Positions 19,082 through 27,747 of a stretch of DNA of 64,000 nt are shown here, in pieces. The stretch is from Gaiellasilicea sp963784895. GTDB lineage: Bacteria; Actinomycetota; Thermoleophilia; Gaiellales; Gaiellaceae. The first letter of the stretch is position 1, and each line of letters begins with the position of its first letter. The notes beneath the pieces were generated by a model that saw only the letters and a list, made by a program, of their open reading frames with translations, did no database searches and was not told the origin of the DNA. The position numbers were made by a program, and so were the translations under genes. The stretch lies in assembly GCA_963784895.1 (NCBI GenBank), contig CAWATM010000001.1, forward strand, positions 1 through 64,000, given 5' to 3'.

Positions 19082-20053
19082 TTGGCTACACGCACCAGCT
19101 TGATGGACTTCCAGATTCCGCGCATCGTCCACGAGGAGCTCAACGAGGACCGTGGCGTCTTCGTGATCGAGCCGCTCGACCGTGGCTTCGGCTACACGTT
19201 CGGTAACTCGCTGCGCCGCGTGCTGCTCTCGTCGCTCGAGGGCGCCGCCGTGACCGCCGTCAAGATCGAGGGGATCACGCACGAGTTCACGACGCTGAAG
19301 GGCGTGCGCGAGGACGTCACGGACATCATCCTCAACCTCAAGAACCTGATCGTGCTGCTCCATGGCGAGTCGCCCGAGATCGAGGTGCACATCGCGAAGA
19401 AGGGTGAGGGCAAGGTCACCGCCGCCGACATCCAGGCGCCGGCGGACCTCGAGATCCTCAACCCGGACCTCGAGCTCGCGCAGCTCTCGAAGGACGGCAA
19501 GCTCGAGATGACGCTGACGATCGGCCGCGGCCGGGGCTACGTCCCCGCCGAGCTGAATCGCGGCCCGGAGACGACGATCGGCGTGATCCCGATCGACTCG
19601 ATCTTCTCGCCGGTCCGCCGCGTCGCCTACGACGTCGAGGCCGCCCGCGTCGGTCAACGGACCGACTACGACAAGCTCCGCCTCGACGTGACGACGGACG
19701 GCTCGATCGAGCCGCGCGACGCGATCGGCCAGGCGGCGGAGATCCTGATCCGCCAGCTCGCGATCTTCACCGACCTCGAGAACTGGGACGACTTCCGCGC
19801 CGGCGGCGCAGAGGATGTCGCTCCGGAGCAGTCGAGCGGCGCCGGTGCGATGGAGAACTTCCCGATCGAGGAGCTCGAGCTCGGCGTGCGGTCGTACAAC
19901 TGCCTCAAGCGCGTCGGGATCGAGACGATTGGCGACCTGGTCTCGAAGTCCGAGAACGAGCTCGCCGCGATCCCGAACTTCGGCAAGAAGTCGATCGAAG
20001 AGGTCAAGGAGACGCTCGCGACCCAGGGGCTTTCGCTCCGAGGAGACGAGTAG
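19082..20053 (+). CDS. rpoA: DNA-directed RNA polymerase alpha subunit
   Basis: Alpha nucleates RNA polymerase assembly. The TTG at 19082 gives 323 residues: an N-terminal dimerisation domain with FGYTFGNSLRRVLLSSLEG and a C-terminal DNA-binding domain with LGVRSYNCLKRVGIETIGDL and FGKKSIEEVKE. GGAAAGAAAGGA lies just upstream. A longer in-frame extension is shadow of rpsD. rplQ follows after 4 bases. Confidence 0.97.
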   Translation: MATRTSLMDFQIPRIVHEELNEDRGVFVIEPLDRGFGYTFGNSLRRVLLSSLEGAAVTAVKIEGITHEFTTLKGVREDVTDIILNLKNLIVLLHGESPEIEVHIAKKGEGKVTAADIQAPADLEILNPDLELAQLSKDGKLEMTLTIGRGRGYVPAELNRGPETTIGVIPIDSIFSPVRRVAYDVEAARVGQRTDYDKLRLDVTTDGSIEPRDAIGQAAEILIRQLAIFTDLENWDDFRAGGAEDVAPEQSSGAGAMENFPIEELELGVRSYNCLKRVGIETIGDLVSKSENELAAIPNFGKKSIEEVKETLATQGLSLRGDE

Positions 20054-20057
20054 CGAG

Positions 20058-20435
20058 ATGAAGCACGCCCGCGCAGGCAAGAAGCTGGGGCGCGACTCAG
20101 CGCACCGGAAGGCGCTCTACTCGAACCTCGCGGGCGCGCTGATCACGCACGGCCGGATCCAGACGACCGAGGCGAAGGCCAAGGCCGTCAAGCCGTTCGC
20201 GGAGAAGATGATCACGCTCGGCAAGCGCGGCGACCTGCACGCCCGCCGCAAGGCGCTCGCCGAGCTTCGCTCCCAGGACGTCGTGCACAACCTCTTCGCC
20301 GAGGTGGCGCCCCGCTTCGCAGAGCGCCCGGGCGGCTACACGCGGATCATCAAGCTCGGCGCCCGCCAGGGCGACGCCGCCGAGATGGTCTATCTCGAGC
20401 TCGTGGACTACGAGCCCGAGAACGCACTGGTCTAG
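20058..20435 (+). CDS. rplQ: 50S ribosomal protein L17
   Basis: L17 lies near the tunnel exit. The 125-residue product starts MKHARAGKKLGRDSAHRKAL and ends with GYTRIIKLGARQGDAAEMVYLELV, both family signatures. It is the last gene of the ribosomal superoperon; directly after its stop is a strong palindrome that could end transcription. Confidence 0.97.
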   Translation: MKHARAGKKLGRDSAHRKALYSNLAGALITHGRIQTTEAKAKAVKPFAEKMITLGKRGDLHARRKALAELRSQDVVHNLFAEVAPRFAERPGGYTRIIKLGARQGDAAEMVYLELVDYEPENALV

Positions 20436-20443
20436 CCGCGCAG

Positions 20444-20511
20444 GTCACGGATCCGCTCGCGCGGATCCGTGACGCGCGAAGACCCCTGAAGGCGTCCGCT
20501 TCGCGGCCGCA
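20444..20511 (+). repeat. GACCCCTGAAG composite repeat, copy 1 (terminator-like)
   Basis: A perfect 13-bp inverted repeat, GTCACGGATCCGC / GCGGATCCGTGAC with loop TCGC (20444-20473), is followed by the core GAAGACCCCTGAAGGCG and a short GCGGCCGC-rich palindrome. It lies between rplQ (+) and a minus-strand gene, so it is at the 3' end of both. There is no U tract. A terminator or mRNA 3'-end role is inferred from position. Confidence 0.7.
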
Positions 20512-20536
20512 CTCCCTCGAGAGCTCCAGCGTCCGT

Positions 20537-21412
20537 TCAGGCGACAGCCGGCGCGAGCTCGCGGCCGATCAGCGCGACCATCTCCAGGTCGCGGTGGTCG
20601 AGGTGCTGCAGCATCACCCGCTCGACCCCGGCCTGCTCGTAGGCGCGCAGCTGCTCGGCGGCCTCGTCGAGCGTGCCGAGGACGGCGGCGTCACCCCGCT
20701 TCGCCCTGTACTCATCCGGGTCGGCGGCCCGCTGGCCGGCGCGATCGAGCCGTCGGCGGATCCGCTCGCGAGCCTCGTCGGGCGTCCGGCCGATCGCGCA
20801 CGCGGTCATCAGCGAGAGCGGGATTGCCGCTCTGCCTTCATGCTCGCAGGCCTGCGCGAGGTGCTCGCAGCGCTCGGCGCACTCGGCCGGCGTTGCGAAG
20901 GTGGTGTTGTACTCGTCCGCCCACCTCGCAGCGGGCTCGACGGTGCCCGAGAGCCCACTGCCGCCGACGATCAGGTGCGGCTGCGGCCCTTCGTCCCAAA
21001 AGCCCCGCACCGCTTCGAGCTGCTCTCGAAGCCAGCCGAGCCGCGTCTTCATCTCCGGGAACGGGAACCCGAACGCCTCGTGCTCAGCCTCCATCCAGCC
21101 CGTCCCCATCCCGAGCGAGACGCGGCCGCCGGCGATCTCGTTCGCCGTCATCGAGGCTCGTGCGAGGATCGCCGCCGGACGGAAGGTGACGGGTGAGACC
21201 AGCGTGCCCAGTTCGAGCCGCGTCGTTTGCGCCGCGAGCGCCGGGATCACCGCCCAGGCGTCGAGCGCCGCCCGTCCCGGGTCGGTGGGCGAGAGGTAGT
21301 GGTCGGAGCGGAAGAGGGCTTCGACGCCATGTTCCTCGCACGCCCGCGCGAGCGCCAGCCAGTCCTCCCACGCGACGCCTTCCTGCCCTTCGATCATCAG
21401 CGCCAGCCGCAT
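20537..21412 (-). CDS. LLM-class (luciferase-like) F420-dependent oxidoreductase
   Basis: The 291-residue product is a TIM-barrel flavin/F420 oxidoreductase of the luciferase-like monooxygenase family: N-terminal MRLALMIEGQEG, ALFRSDHYLSP, the LELGTLVSPVTFRPAAILA strand and GRVSLGMGTGWMEAEHEAFG. Actinobacterial members of this type mostly use coenzyme F420; substrate unknown. The minus-strand hexamer TAGGAT ends 7 nt before the ATG with no ribosome binding site, so the mRNA is probably leaderless. It is convergent with rplQ and divergent from the NfeD-like gene 18 bases away. Confidence 0.85.
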   Translation of the reverse strand: MRLALMIEGQEGVAWEDWLALARACEEHGVEALFRSDHYLSPTDPGRAALDAWAVIPALAAQTTRLELGTLVSPVTFRPAAILARASMTANEIAGGRVSLGMGTGWMEAEHEAFGFPFPEMKTRLGWLREQLEAVRGFWDEGPQPHLIVGGSGLSGTVEPAARWADEYNTTFATPAECAERCEHLAQACEHEGRAAIPLSLMTACAIGRTPDEARERIRRRLDRAGQRAADPDEYRAKRGDAAVLGTLDEAAEQLRAYEQAGVERVMLQHLDHRDLEMVALIGRELAPAVA

Positions 21413-21430
21413 CCGGGCATCCTATGGCGC

Positions 21431-21751
21431 ATGATCTTCATCACCTCACTGCTGCTGGCGGTCTTCGTGCTCGAGGAGCCGTGGAACTGGATCGCCGTCG
21501 TCGTCGGCGGACTGCTCGAAGTCGGCGAGACGTTGTTCTTCTTCTGGTGGTCGAAGCGCCGCAAGGCGACAGTCGGCGCCGAGACGCTCGTCGGCCGGAA
21601 GGCGGTCGTTTCGGTCGAGTGCCGGCCGCACGGGCAAGTGAGGGTCGCAGGTGAGATCTGGCAGGCCCGCTGCGATGCAGGCGCCGCTGTCGGCGAGGAC
21701 GTGGTCGTCCGCGAGGTCGACGGGCTGCTCCTCGTCGTCGAGCCGGCCTGA
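21431..21751 (+). CDS. NfeD-like membrane protein, short form
   Basis: The 106-residue product has two adjacent hydrophobic segments at residues 2-38 and then a soluble beta-rich domain with GAETLVGRKAVVSVECRPHG and VGEDVVVREVDGLLLVVEP, which is the NfeD C-terminal OB-fold pattern. NfeD proteins are membrane partners of band-7/SPFH proteins, but no SPFH gene is nearby. The ATG at 21431 begins directly with the membrane helix. Downstream is a P450 relic on the other strand. Confidence 0.75.
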   Translation: MIFITSLLLAVFVLEEPWNWIAVVVGGLLEVGETLFFFWWSKRRKATVGAETLVGRKAVVSVECRPHGQVRVAGEIWQARCDAGAAVGEDVVVREVDGLLLVVEPA

Positions 21752-21754
21752 CGA

Positions 21755-22030
21755 CCAGGTGACGGGCAGCGCGGCTGCGCGCCGGAACCCCGGCGTCGCC
21801 CGCCACTCGAGCTCCGAGCGCGCGGCAGGCGGCGGAACAGCGTCCGGAGCGTGTCCTCCGCATCGCGTGCCGCCAGGAGTGCGCTGACGAGATCGTCACC
21901 GGCTCGGCCCGGCGCGCGGCGAAGAAGTCGGTCAGGTAGGCGAAATCGCCCATCAAGGCCGCGCGCATCCGGGCGAAGACGCCGTACGGATCCGAGCGGA
22001 AATCCGGCCCGGAGGGGTCGTACGTGCGCC
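21755..22030 (-). pseudogene. cytochrome P450 remnant
   Basis: The 314-base gap before truA has no intact gene, but on the minus strand three P450-like pieces occur in the right order and in different frames. They are an N-terminal piece (DPSGPDFRSDPYGVFARMR, about 22028-21960) running into DFAYLTDFFAARRAE, then GDDLVSALLAARDAEDTL (about 21905-21850), which resembles the pre-I-helix region, then ELEWRATPGFRRAAALPV (about 21814-21760), which resembles the P450 C terminus. The I helix and the heme-Cys region are gone. It is a decayed gene with internal deletions and frameshifts; no start is visible. Confidence 0.6.
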
Positions 22031-22065
22031 CGGTCGTCGCCGCCGCCTGAGCATAGACTCGCCCG

Positions 22066-22779
22066 ATGCCGGTGCTCAAGCTGACGCTGGAGTACGACGG
22101 GACCGGCTTCCGCGGCTGGGCCCGGCAGCCCGGCGCGCGCACGATCGAGGGCACCGTCCGGGAGGCACTCGACGCCGTCTTCCCCGCCTGGGACGCGCTC
22201 GCGGTCGCCGGGCGGACGGACACCGGCGTCCACGCGACCGGGCAGGTCGCGAGCGTCGAGGCCACCGGCGGCCCACCCGCCGAGCGGGCACGCGAGGCGC
22301 TCAACGCGGCGCTTCCCGACGATGTCGCCGTGCTGGCCGTCGAGCCGGCGCCCGAGGGCTTCAGCGCCCGCTTCTCGGCGCGCTCGCGCTCCTATCGCTA
22401 CCGGATCCTCCGCCGCGGCGTCCGCTCGCCGTTCGCCGACCGTCGGGCGCTCTGGTGGCCGCGCCCGCTCGATCCCGGCGCGCTCGCGGCCGCTGCAGCG
22501 CTGCTTCCCGGTCGCCACGACTTCACCGCGTTCACGCCGACCGAGACCCAGCACCGCCTGCTCACACGCACCGTCTCGGGCGCCGCCTGGGAAGAGCACG
22601 GCGACGAGCTTCATTTCACGATCGAGGCAGAGAGCTTCCTCCGGCACATGGTGCGCACGCTCGTCGGGACGATGCTCGATGGGCGCGAGCTGGCGCCGCT
22701 GCTGGAAGGCCGGCCGCGCGCCGAGGCGGGCATGACTGCCCCGCCGTGGGGCCTCTACCTCGAGCGCGTGGAGTACTGA
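22066..22779 (+). CDS. truA: tRNA pseudouridine(38-40) synthase TruA
   Basis: TruA isomerises uridines 38-40 in the tRNA anticodon arm. The 237-residue product has LEYDGTGFRGWARQPG at the N terminus, the catalytic Asp in GRTDTGVHATGQ (about residue 48), SARSRSYRYRI and the C-terminal FLRHMVRTLVGTML motif. In many bacteria it follows rplQ; here a 1.6-kb insertion separates them. TAGACT ends 7 nt before the ATG and no ribosome binding site is present, which suggests a leaderless mRNA. Confidence 0.96.
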   Translation: MPVLKLTLEYDGTGFRGWARQPGARTIEGTVREALDAVFPAWDALAVAGRTDTGVHATGQVASVEATGGPPAERAREALNAALPDDVAVLAVEPAPEGFSARFSARSRSYRYRILRRGVRSPFADRRALWWPRPLDPGALAAAAALLPGRHDFTAFTPTETQHRLLTRTVSGAAWEEHGDELHFTIEAESFLRHMVRTLVGTMLDGRELAPLLEGRPRAEAGMTAPPWGLYLERVEY

Positions 22780-22800
22780 GCGCCTCGCTAGCATCGAGGA

Positions 22801-23436
22801 GTGCGCTTCCCCGTCGTCCTCTTCGACTTCGACGGCACCGTGATCGACTCCGGCTCGATCATCATCGCCTCGATGCGGCACGCGACCAAGACCGTCCTGG
22901 GCCGCGACATCCCCGACGAGGAGCTCGGCCGCGCCGTCGGGGGCTCGGGCCTCATCGAGCAGATGCGCCTGATCGATCCCGACCGCGTCGACGAGCTCGT
23001 CGCCTGCTACCGGGCGCACAATGAACCGCTCCACGCCGAGCTCGCCGAGTGCGCCGGGATGACGGACGTGCTGACGACGCTGAAGGGTCAGGGCCGCCGA
23101 CTCGGCGTCGTCACCGCGAAGCGGCGCGAGACGGTGCGGCTCGCGTTCTCGTTCCTGCCGCTGGAGCAGTTCTTCGACGTCGTCGTCGGCTCCGACGACA
23201 CCGACCGGCACAAGCCCGACCCGGCGCCCCTCCGGCATGCCCTCGACCTGCTCGGCGCGTCGCGCGACGACGCCGTCTACGTGGGCGACTCGCCGTTCGA
23301 CATCCGGGCGGCGAAGGCGGCAGGGATGCACGCGGTCGCGGTCACGTGGGGCGGGATCCATCCGCGCGAGCGGCTCGAAGCCGAAGCGCCGGACGACGTC
23401 GTCGAGACCGCGGAGGAGCTCCTTGCCGCCCTCTGA
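22801..23436 (+). CDS. HAD-family phosphatase, PGP/PpaX-like
   Basis: The 211-residue product opens RFPVVLFDFDGTVIDSG, HAD motif I with both catalytic Asp residues. A helical cap follows, then VTAKRRET (motif II region), the Lys in DRHKPDPAP and VYVGDSPFDIRAAKAAGM (motif IV). This resembles phosphoglycolate or pyrophosphate phosphatases; the substrate is not determinable. GTG start, with TAGCAT ending 7 nt before it (leaderless). Its end overlaps ligA by 14 bases. Confidence 0.85.
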   Translation: MRFPVVLFDFDGTVIDSGSIIIASMRHATKTVLGRDIPDEELGRAVGGSGLIEQMRLIDPDRVDELVACYRAHNEPLHAELAECAGMTDVLTTLKGQGRRLGVVTAKRRETVRLAFSFLPLEQFFDVVVGSDDTDRHKPDPAPLRHALDLLGASRDDAVYVGDSPFDIRAAKAAGMHAVAVTWGGIHPRERLEAEAPDDVVETAEELLAAL

Positions 23437-25468
23437 GGCGAAGCGGGCCGCGGAGCTGCGCGAGCGCCTGCACCACCACAACTACCGCTACCACGTCCTC
23501 GACGACCCCGAGGTGCCGGACGCGGAGTACGACCGACTCTTCGACGAGCTGAAGGCGCTCGAGGAGGCGCACCCGGAGCTCGCAGCGGACGACTCGCCGA
23601 CGCGCCGTGTGGGCGGGCCGCCGTCGGACAAGTTCAAGAAGGTCGAGCATCTGGCGCCGATGGGCTCGCTCGAGAAAGTGACGACGGACGAGGCGGTGCA
23701 GAAGTGGGCCGACGACGTGCGCAAGCGGCTCGACTCGGACGAGGCCGTGTCGTACGTGATCGAACCGAAGATCGACGGCTCGGCGATCTCGCTCGTCTAC
23801 GAGCACGGGCAGCTCGTCCGCGGCGCCACGCGAGGCGACGGCCTCCGCGGCGAGGACGTCACCGTCAACCTGCGCACGATCCGCTCGATCCCGCTGACGT
23901 TGCAGGGCGACGTGCCACCGCTGATGGAGGTGCGCGGCGAGGTCTACTTCCCACTCTCGGGGTTCCGCCGTTTCAACGAGGAGCAGGTCGCGGCGGGCAA
24001 GGCGCCGGCGCCGAACCCGCGCAACGCGGCAGCCGGCTCGCTGCGCCAGCTCGACTCGCGGATCACGGCAGCGCGGCCGCTCGCCGTCTGGGTCTACGGC
24101 ACCGGCTATCGCGAGGGCGTCGCGCCGGACACGCACTTCGAGACGCTCGCGTGGCTGCGCGAGCGCGGCTTCCGCACGAACCCGTTCGCGGAGCGGTTCG
24201 AGTCGATCGAGCAGGTCGCGAAGGCGATCGAGGGCTGGGAGCGGCGCCGCGCCGAGCTCGACTACGAGATCGACGGGATCGTGATCAAGGTCGACTCGTT
24301 CGACCAGCAGCAGCGGCTCGGCGCGCTGCACGAGCGGCCGCGCTGGGCGCGCGCCTTCAAATGGGCGCCGCTCACCGCCGAGACGAAGCTCGAGAAGATC
24401 GCGATTCGCGTCGGCCGCACCGGCGCACTCAATCCGTGGGCAATCCTCGAGCCGGTCAACGTCGGCGGCGTCACCGTCTCGCGGGCGACGCTGCACAACG
24501 AGGAGGACATCAACCGCAAGCAGATCCGCGAGGGCGATCGCGTGATCGTCCAGCGCGCCGGCGACGTGATCCCGCAGATCGTCGGCCCGGCCGGCAAGCA
24601 CGCACGGGGCACGAAGGAGTTCAGGATGCCCGAGCGCTGCCCGCTCTGCGACGCCGAGATCGTCAAGCCGGAGGGCGAGGTCATGCACCGCTGCCCGAAC
24701 CGGGCCTGTCCCTCACGTGGGCTCGAGACCCTGAACAACTGGGTCATGGGCGCGATGGACATCGAGGGCGTCGGGGAGCAGTTCGTCTGGCGGCTCTGGA
24801 ACGAGGGGCTGCTCCGCTCGATGCCCGACCTCTACCGGCTGACCGCCGAGCAGCTGATGGAGCTCGACGGCTACGCCGAGATCTCGGCCCGGAACGCCGT
24901 CGACGCGATCCAGCAGTCGAAGAGTCAGCCGTTCTCACGCGTCCTCTTCGGGCTCAACATCCCCGACGTGGGCTGGGTGACCGCGCGGAACCTCGCACGC
25001 CACTTCGGCGACGTCGACCGGCTGCTCGACGCGAGCCAGGAGGAAATCCAGGAGGTCGATGGGATCGGGCCCGACCGCGCCGAGGCAATCGCGGGCTGGT
25101 TCGAGGACGAGCAGAACCGCACGCTCGTCGCCGAGCTGCGCGAGCTCGGGTTGCGCTTCGAGGTCGGCGAGGAGGAGCGGCCGGTCGAGGGTCCGCTCAC
25201 GGGGAGCCAGTACGTGATCACGGGCACGCTCGAGGGCTTCACGCGCGAGGAGGCGGCGGCTGCGCTCGCGTCGCTGGGCGCCAAGGTTTCCGACAACGTC
25301 TCGAAGAAGACGACCGGCGTCTTCGTCGGCGAGAGCCCGGGCTCGAAGGTGGCGAAGGCGCAGAAGGCGGGCGTGCCGATCCTGAGCGAGGACGATCTGA
25401 AGCAGCTGGTCAAGGATGCTCCGCACACGGCGACCGCTCCGGCGGCCGCGCCGCGCCGCCGCCGCTAG
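23423..25468 (+). CDS. ligA: NAD-dependent DNA ligase LigA
   Basis: LigA seals nicks in replication and repair. The 681-residue product has the Ia domain (HHHNYRYHVLDDPEVPDAEY), the adenylated Lys116 in EPKIDG, RGDGLRGEDVT, an OB fold, a four-Cys zinc finger (CPLC ... CPNRACP), helix-hairpin-helix repeats and a C-terminal BRCT domain (about 590-665). TTG is chosen because GGAGG lies 6-7 bases upstream and Ia begins at once. The gene overlaps the preceding HAD gene, so coupling is likely, and overlaps dacB end to end by 4 bases. Confidence 0.97.
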   Translation: MPPSEAKRAAELRERLHHHNYRYHVLDDPEVPDAEYDRLFDELKALEEAHPELAADDSPTRRVGGPPSDKFKKVEHLAPMGSLEKVTTDEAVQKWADDVRKRLDSDEAVSYVIEPKIDGSAISLVYEHGQLVRGATRGDGLRGEDVTVNLRTIRSIPLTLQGDVPPLMEVRGEVYFPLSGFRRFNEEQVAAGKAPAPNPRNAAAGSLRQLDSRITAARPLAVWVYGTGYREGVAPDTHFETLAWLRERGFRTNPFAERFESIEQVAKAIEGWERRRAELDYEIDGIVIKVDSFDQQQRLGALHERPRWARAFKWAPLTAETKLEKIAIRVGRTGALNPWAILEPVNVGGVTVSRATLHNEEDINRKQIREGDRVIVQRAGDVIPQIVGPAGKHARGTKEFRMPERCPLCDAEIVKPEGEVMHRCPNRACPSRGLETLNNWVMGAMDIEGVGEQFVWRLWNEGLLRSMPDLYRLTAEQLMELDGYAEISARNAVDAIQQSKSQPFSRVLFGLNIPDVGWVTARNLARHFGDVDRLLDASQEEIQEVDGIGPDRAEAIAGWFEDEQNRTLVAELRELGLRFEVGEEERPVEGPLTGSQYVITGTLEGFTREEAAAALASLGAKVSDNVSKKTTGVFVGESPGSKVAKAQKAGVPILSEDDLKQLVKDAPHTATAPAAAPRRRR

Positions 25469-26694
25469 CCGGACGCCGCCAGCGCGGTCGCGAACCGGTC
25501 CTGGGCGATCCGGGCCCAGTAGGTCGAGATCGGGCGGCCGTTCTGCAGCACCGCGAACACATAGCGGTCGCGGACGTAGCCGGAGAGGGCGGATGCGGTG
25601 CGCGTCGTCCCCGTCTTCGCGAGCACCCGGCCGCGCGCCGGCCTGCGCTCCATCCGGTCCTCGAGCGTGCCGTTGACGCCGGCGACCGCGAGCGACTGGA
25701 GGAAGGCGTCGCGGAGCTCTCCCTCAGCGAGCCCCGCTTCGAGCAGTGCGACGACCGCAGCCGCGGTCAGGCGGTCGAGCCCCGAGAGGCCGGAGCCGTC
25801 TGCCAGGCGCACGCCCGCGAGCGGGACGCCCGCCGCTCCGAGTGCGTCCCGGATCACCCGCGTGCCCGCCGCCGTCGAGCCGGTGCTCGCGTAGGCCGCG
25901 CCCAGCTGCTTCACGAGCATCTCGGCCGTGAAGTTGTCGCTCTCCCGGCCCATGAAGCGGACCACGTCCGCGAGCGGCGCGGAGACGTCGCGTGCGAGCG
26001 GCAGCCCGGCGCTCGTCAGCACGCCGCTGCGGGTACGGCCGCCCACCCGGATACCGGCAGCCTCGAGCGACTGCCGCAGCAGCGAACCGGCAGCGAGCGC
26101 CGGTGTCGCCGACGTCCGGCCGCGGTAGCGCCCCCGGTCGACGACGAGCGCCGAGAGCGGCGGCGACTCGTAGAGGTAGAAGCTCGGCCGCCAGCCGGGT
26201 GCGGTCCGGCGCGCGTCGAACCAGGACTCGTCGGCGATCACGGCACCGTCGACGCGCCGGATCCCCCACGACGCCACCTCGGCCGCGAGCGCGTCGAGGT
26301 CGGCCGGCTCGAGGGTTGGATCGCCAAAGCCTCGCAGCCAGAGGTCGCCGTGCCAGACGTCGCCGACGAGCGCCCCGCTGCCGACGACCTCGGTGTGGAA
26401 GCGGTAGCCGGGTCCGAGCAGGGCGAGCGCCGCGTACGCGACAGGGAGCTTCTGGTTCGAGGCCGGGACGAGCGAGAGCGTCGCGTTGCGCTCGAAGACA
26501 ACGGTGCCGGTCCGGAGGTCGACCGCCAGCGCGGCCGTCCGCGCCGCGTCGACGTGCGGCACGGCCAAGGCCTTGGCCAGCCGTGTCTCGAGGGTCGGGT
26601 CGGCCGCGTGTGCCGGTGGGGCGAGTGCGAGCAGCGTCGCGAGGGTCGCGAAGCATGGGCCGAGAAGACGGCGAAGATAGGCCCGGCGGCCCAT
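25465..26694 (-). CDS. dacB: D-alanyl-D-alanine carboxypeptidase/endopeptidase (PBP4, S13 family)
   Basis: This secreted penicillin-binding protein trims peptidoglycan stem peptides. The 409-residue product from ATG 26694 has an Arg-rich signal peptide (LRRLLGPCFATLATLLALAPPAHAAD), the SxxK motif in PASNQKLP, SDN in RESDNFTAE and KTG in LAKTGTT, in S13-family order with the expected long insert. A longer upstream frame lacks coding character. It is convergent with ligA and divergent from a small coiled-coil gene. Confidence 0.94.
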   Translation of the reverse strand: MGRRAYLRRLLGPCFATLATLLALAPPAHAADPTLETRLAKALAVPHVDAARTAALAVDLRTGTVVFERNATLSLVPASNQKLPVAYAALALLGPGYRFHTEVVGSGALVGDVWHGDLWLRGFGDPTLEPADLDALAAEVASWGIRRVDGAVIADESWFDARRTAPGWRPSFYLYESPPLSALVVDRGRYRGRTSATPALAAGSLLRQSLEAAGIRVGGRTRSGVLTSAGLPLARDVSAPLADVVRFMGRESDNFTAEMLVKQLGAAYASTGSTAAGTRVIRDALGAAGVPLAGVRLADGSGLSGLDRLTAAAVVALLEAGLAEGELRDAFLQSLAVAGVNGTLEDRMERRPARGRVLAKTGTTRTASALSGYVRDRYVFAVLQNGRPISTYWARIAQDRFATALAASG

Positions 26695-26730
26695 GTCCGG
26701 GCCGTCGGCGCGGCTGATAATCGAACTGCT

Positions 26731-27033
26731 GTGGACGATCGCCTTCCAGGGGTGATGGCCGAGATCCGGTCGCTTCTCGACCTGCCCGCGGGCGCCGAGC
26801 TGCCGCCGCGCGCCTCCGTCGAGGACACGCTCACGAGCGGCTACGCCTACGTCCTCGGGCTCGAGCGCGACCGGCTGCGGATCGAGCGGGAGCTGCGCGC
26901 CCTCGTGCGCGCGGGCGACCAGCCCGATCAGCATCAGCTCGCCGAGCTCTCCGGCCGCCTCGCGCACGCCGACCAGGAGCTCGCGGGCGTCCGCGCGCTG
27001 CTTGCCTCGCTGCGCGCCCAAGCCCTGGCTTAG
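26731..27033 (+). CDS. small predicted coiled-coil protein, function unknown
   Basis: The GTG at 26731 gives 100 residues, an ATG at 26755 gives 92. GATAAT (26716-26721) lies 10 nt before the GTG, favouring it and a nearly leaderless mRNA. The C-terminal half (ERDRLRIERELRALVRAG, then a second Glu/Leu-rich helix) looks like an alpha-helical hairpin or coiled coil. No catalytic motif or signal peptide. It is convergent with the response regulator (4-base overlap) and divergent from dacB. I do not recognise the family. Confidence 0.6.
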   Translation: MDDRLPGVMAEIRSLLDLPAGAELPPRASVEDTLTSGYAYVLGLERDRLRIERELRALVRAGDQPDQHQLAELSGRLAHADQELAGVRALLASLRAQALA

Positions 27034-27662
27034 ACGATCCCCGACCGGACCGCGTACACCGCGGCCTGGATCCGGTTCTCGATCTGCAGCTTCATCAGGA
27101 TGTTCGAGATGTGGTTCTTGACCGTCTTCGGGCTGATGTGGAGCTCGCCGGCGATCATCGCGTTGTCCTTGCCGTTCGCGATCAGCTTCAGCACCTGGAT
27201 CTCGCGGTCGGAGAGCTCGGTGCGGATCGTTGCGGCGGCCTCGGGAGCGGCAGTCGTCGCGCGGACGTGCTGCAGCACCTTGCCCGCGATGTGGGGAGAG
27301 ATCAGCGACTCGCCGACTGCAGCCGCCTCGAGCCCCTGCATCAGCTCCTGGATCGACGCGTCCTTGAGCAGGTAGCCGCAGGCGCCCGCGAGGATCGCGT
27401 CCATCACGTCCTGCTCCTGGTCCGAGATCGTCAGCACGACGACACGGGTCAGGGGTGCGTCGCGGCTGATGTGTCGCGTCGCCTCGACGCCCGTCATCCC
27501 CGGCATGTTCAGGTCCATGACGACGACGTCCGGAGCCGTCTCGCGCACGTGGTGCAGTGCCTCCGACCCGCTGGATGCCTCGGCGACGATGTCGACGCCC
27601 TGCTCCTCGAGCAGGTTGCGGAGCCCGGTGCGGAAGAGATCGTGATCGTCGACGAGGAGCAC
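27030..27662 (-). CDS. NarL/FixJ-family response regulator
   Basis: Residues 1-115 form a receiver domain (LLVDDHD, phospho-acceptor Asp in VVVMDLNMPGMTG, Lys in GYLLKDAS). The C terminus is a LuxR-type helix-turn-helix (LSDREIQVLKLIANGKDNAMIAGELHISPKTVKNHISNI in two parts). It is expected to bind DNA when phosphorylated; no kinase gene is adjacent. The GTG at 27662 cuts into the first receiver strand. An in-frame CTG at 27710, preceded by GAGGGGG and lying 32 nt after the hexamer TAGACT, would add 16 residues including the missing IR of IRVLLVDDH and may be the real start. Confidence 0.9.
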   Translation of the reverse strand: MLLVDDHDLFRTGLRNLLEEQGVDIVAEASSGSEALHHVRETAPDVVVMDLNMPGMTGVEATRHISRDAPLTRVVVLTISDQEQDVMDAILAGACGYLLKDASIQELMQGLEAAAVGESLISPHIAGKVLQHVRATTAAPEAAATIRTELSDREIQVLKLIANGKDNAMIAGELHISPKTVKNHISNILMKLQIENRIQAAVYAVRSGIV

Positions 27663-27747
27663 GCGGATCGCGTGCGCCTCGGTCTCTTCGCTCGATGCCC
27701 TGTCGTTCAGCGCGTGTCCCCCTCGGCTCTGGACAGGCGCGAGTCTA

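Noticed and set aside
23704..27033. 1109-codon + strand open frame across ligA and dacB
   Set aside because: Only the last about 100 codons look coding; the rest is an alternative frame of ligA and antisense of dacB.
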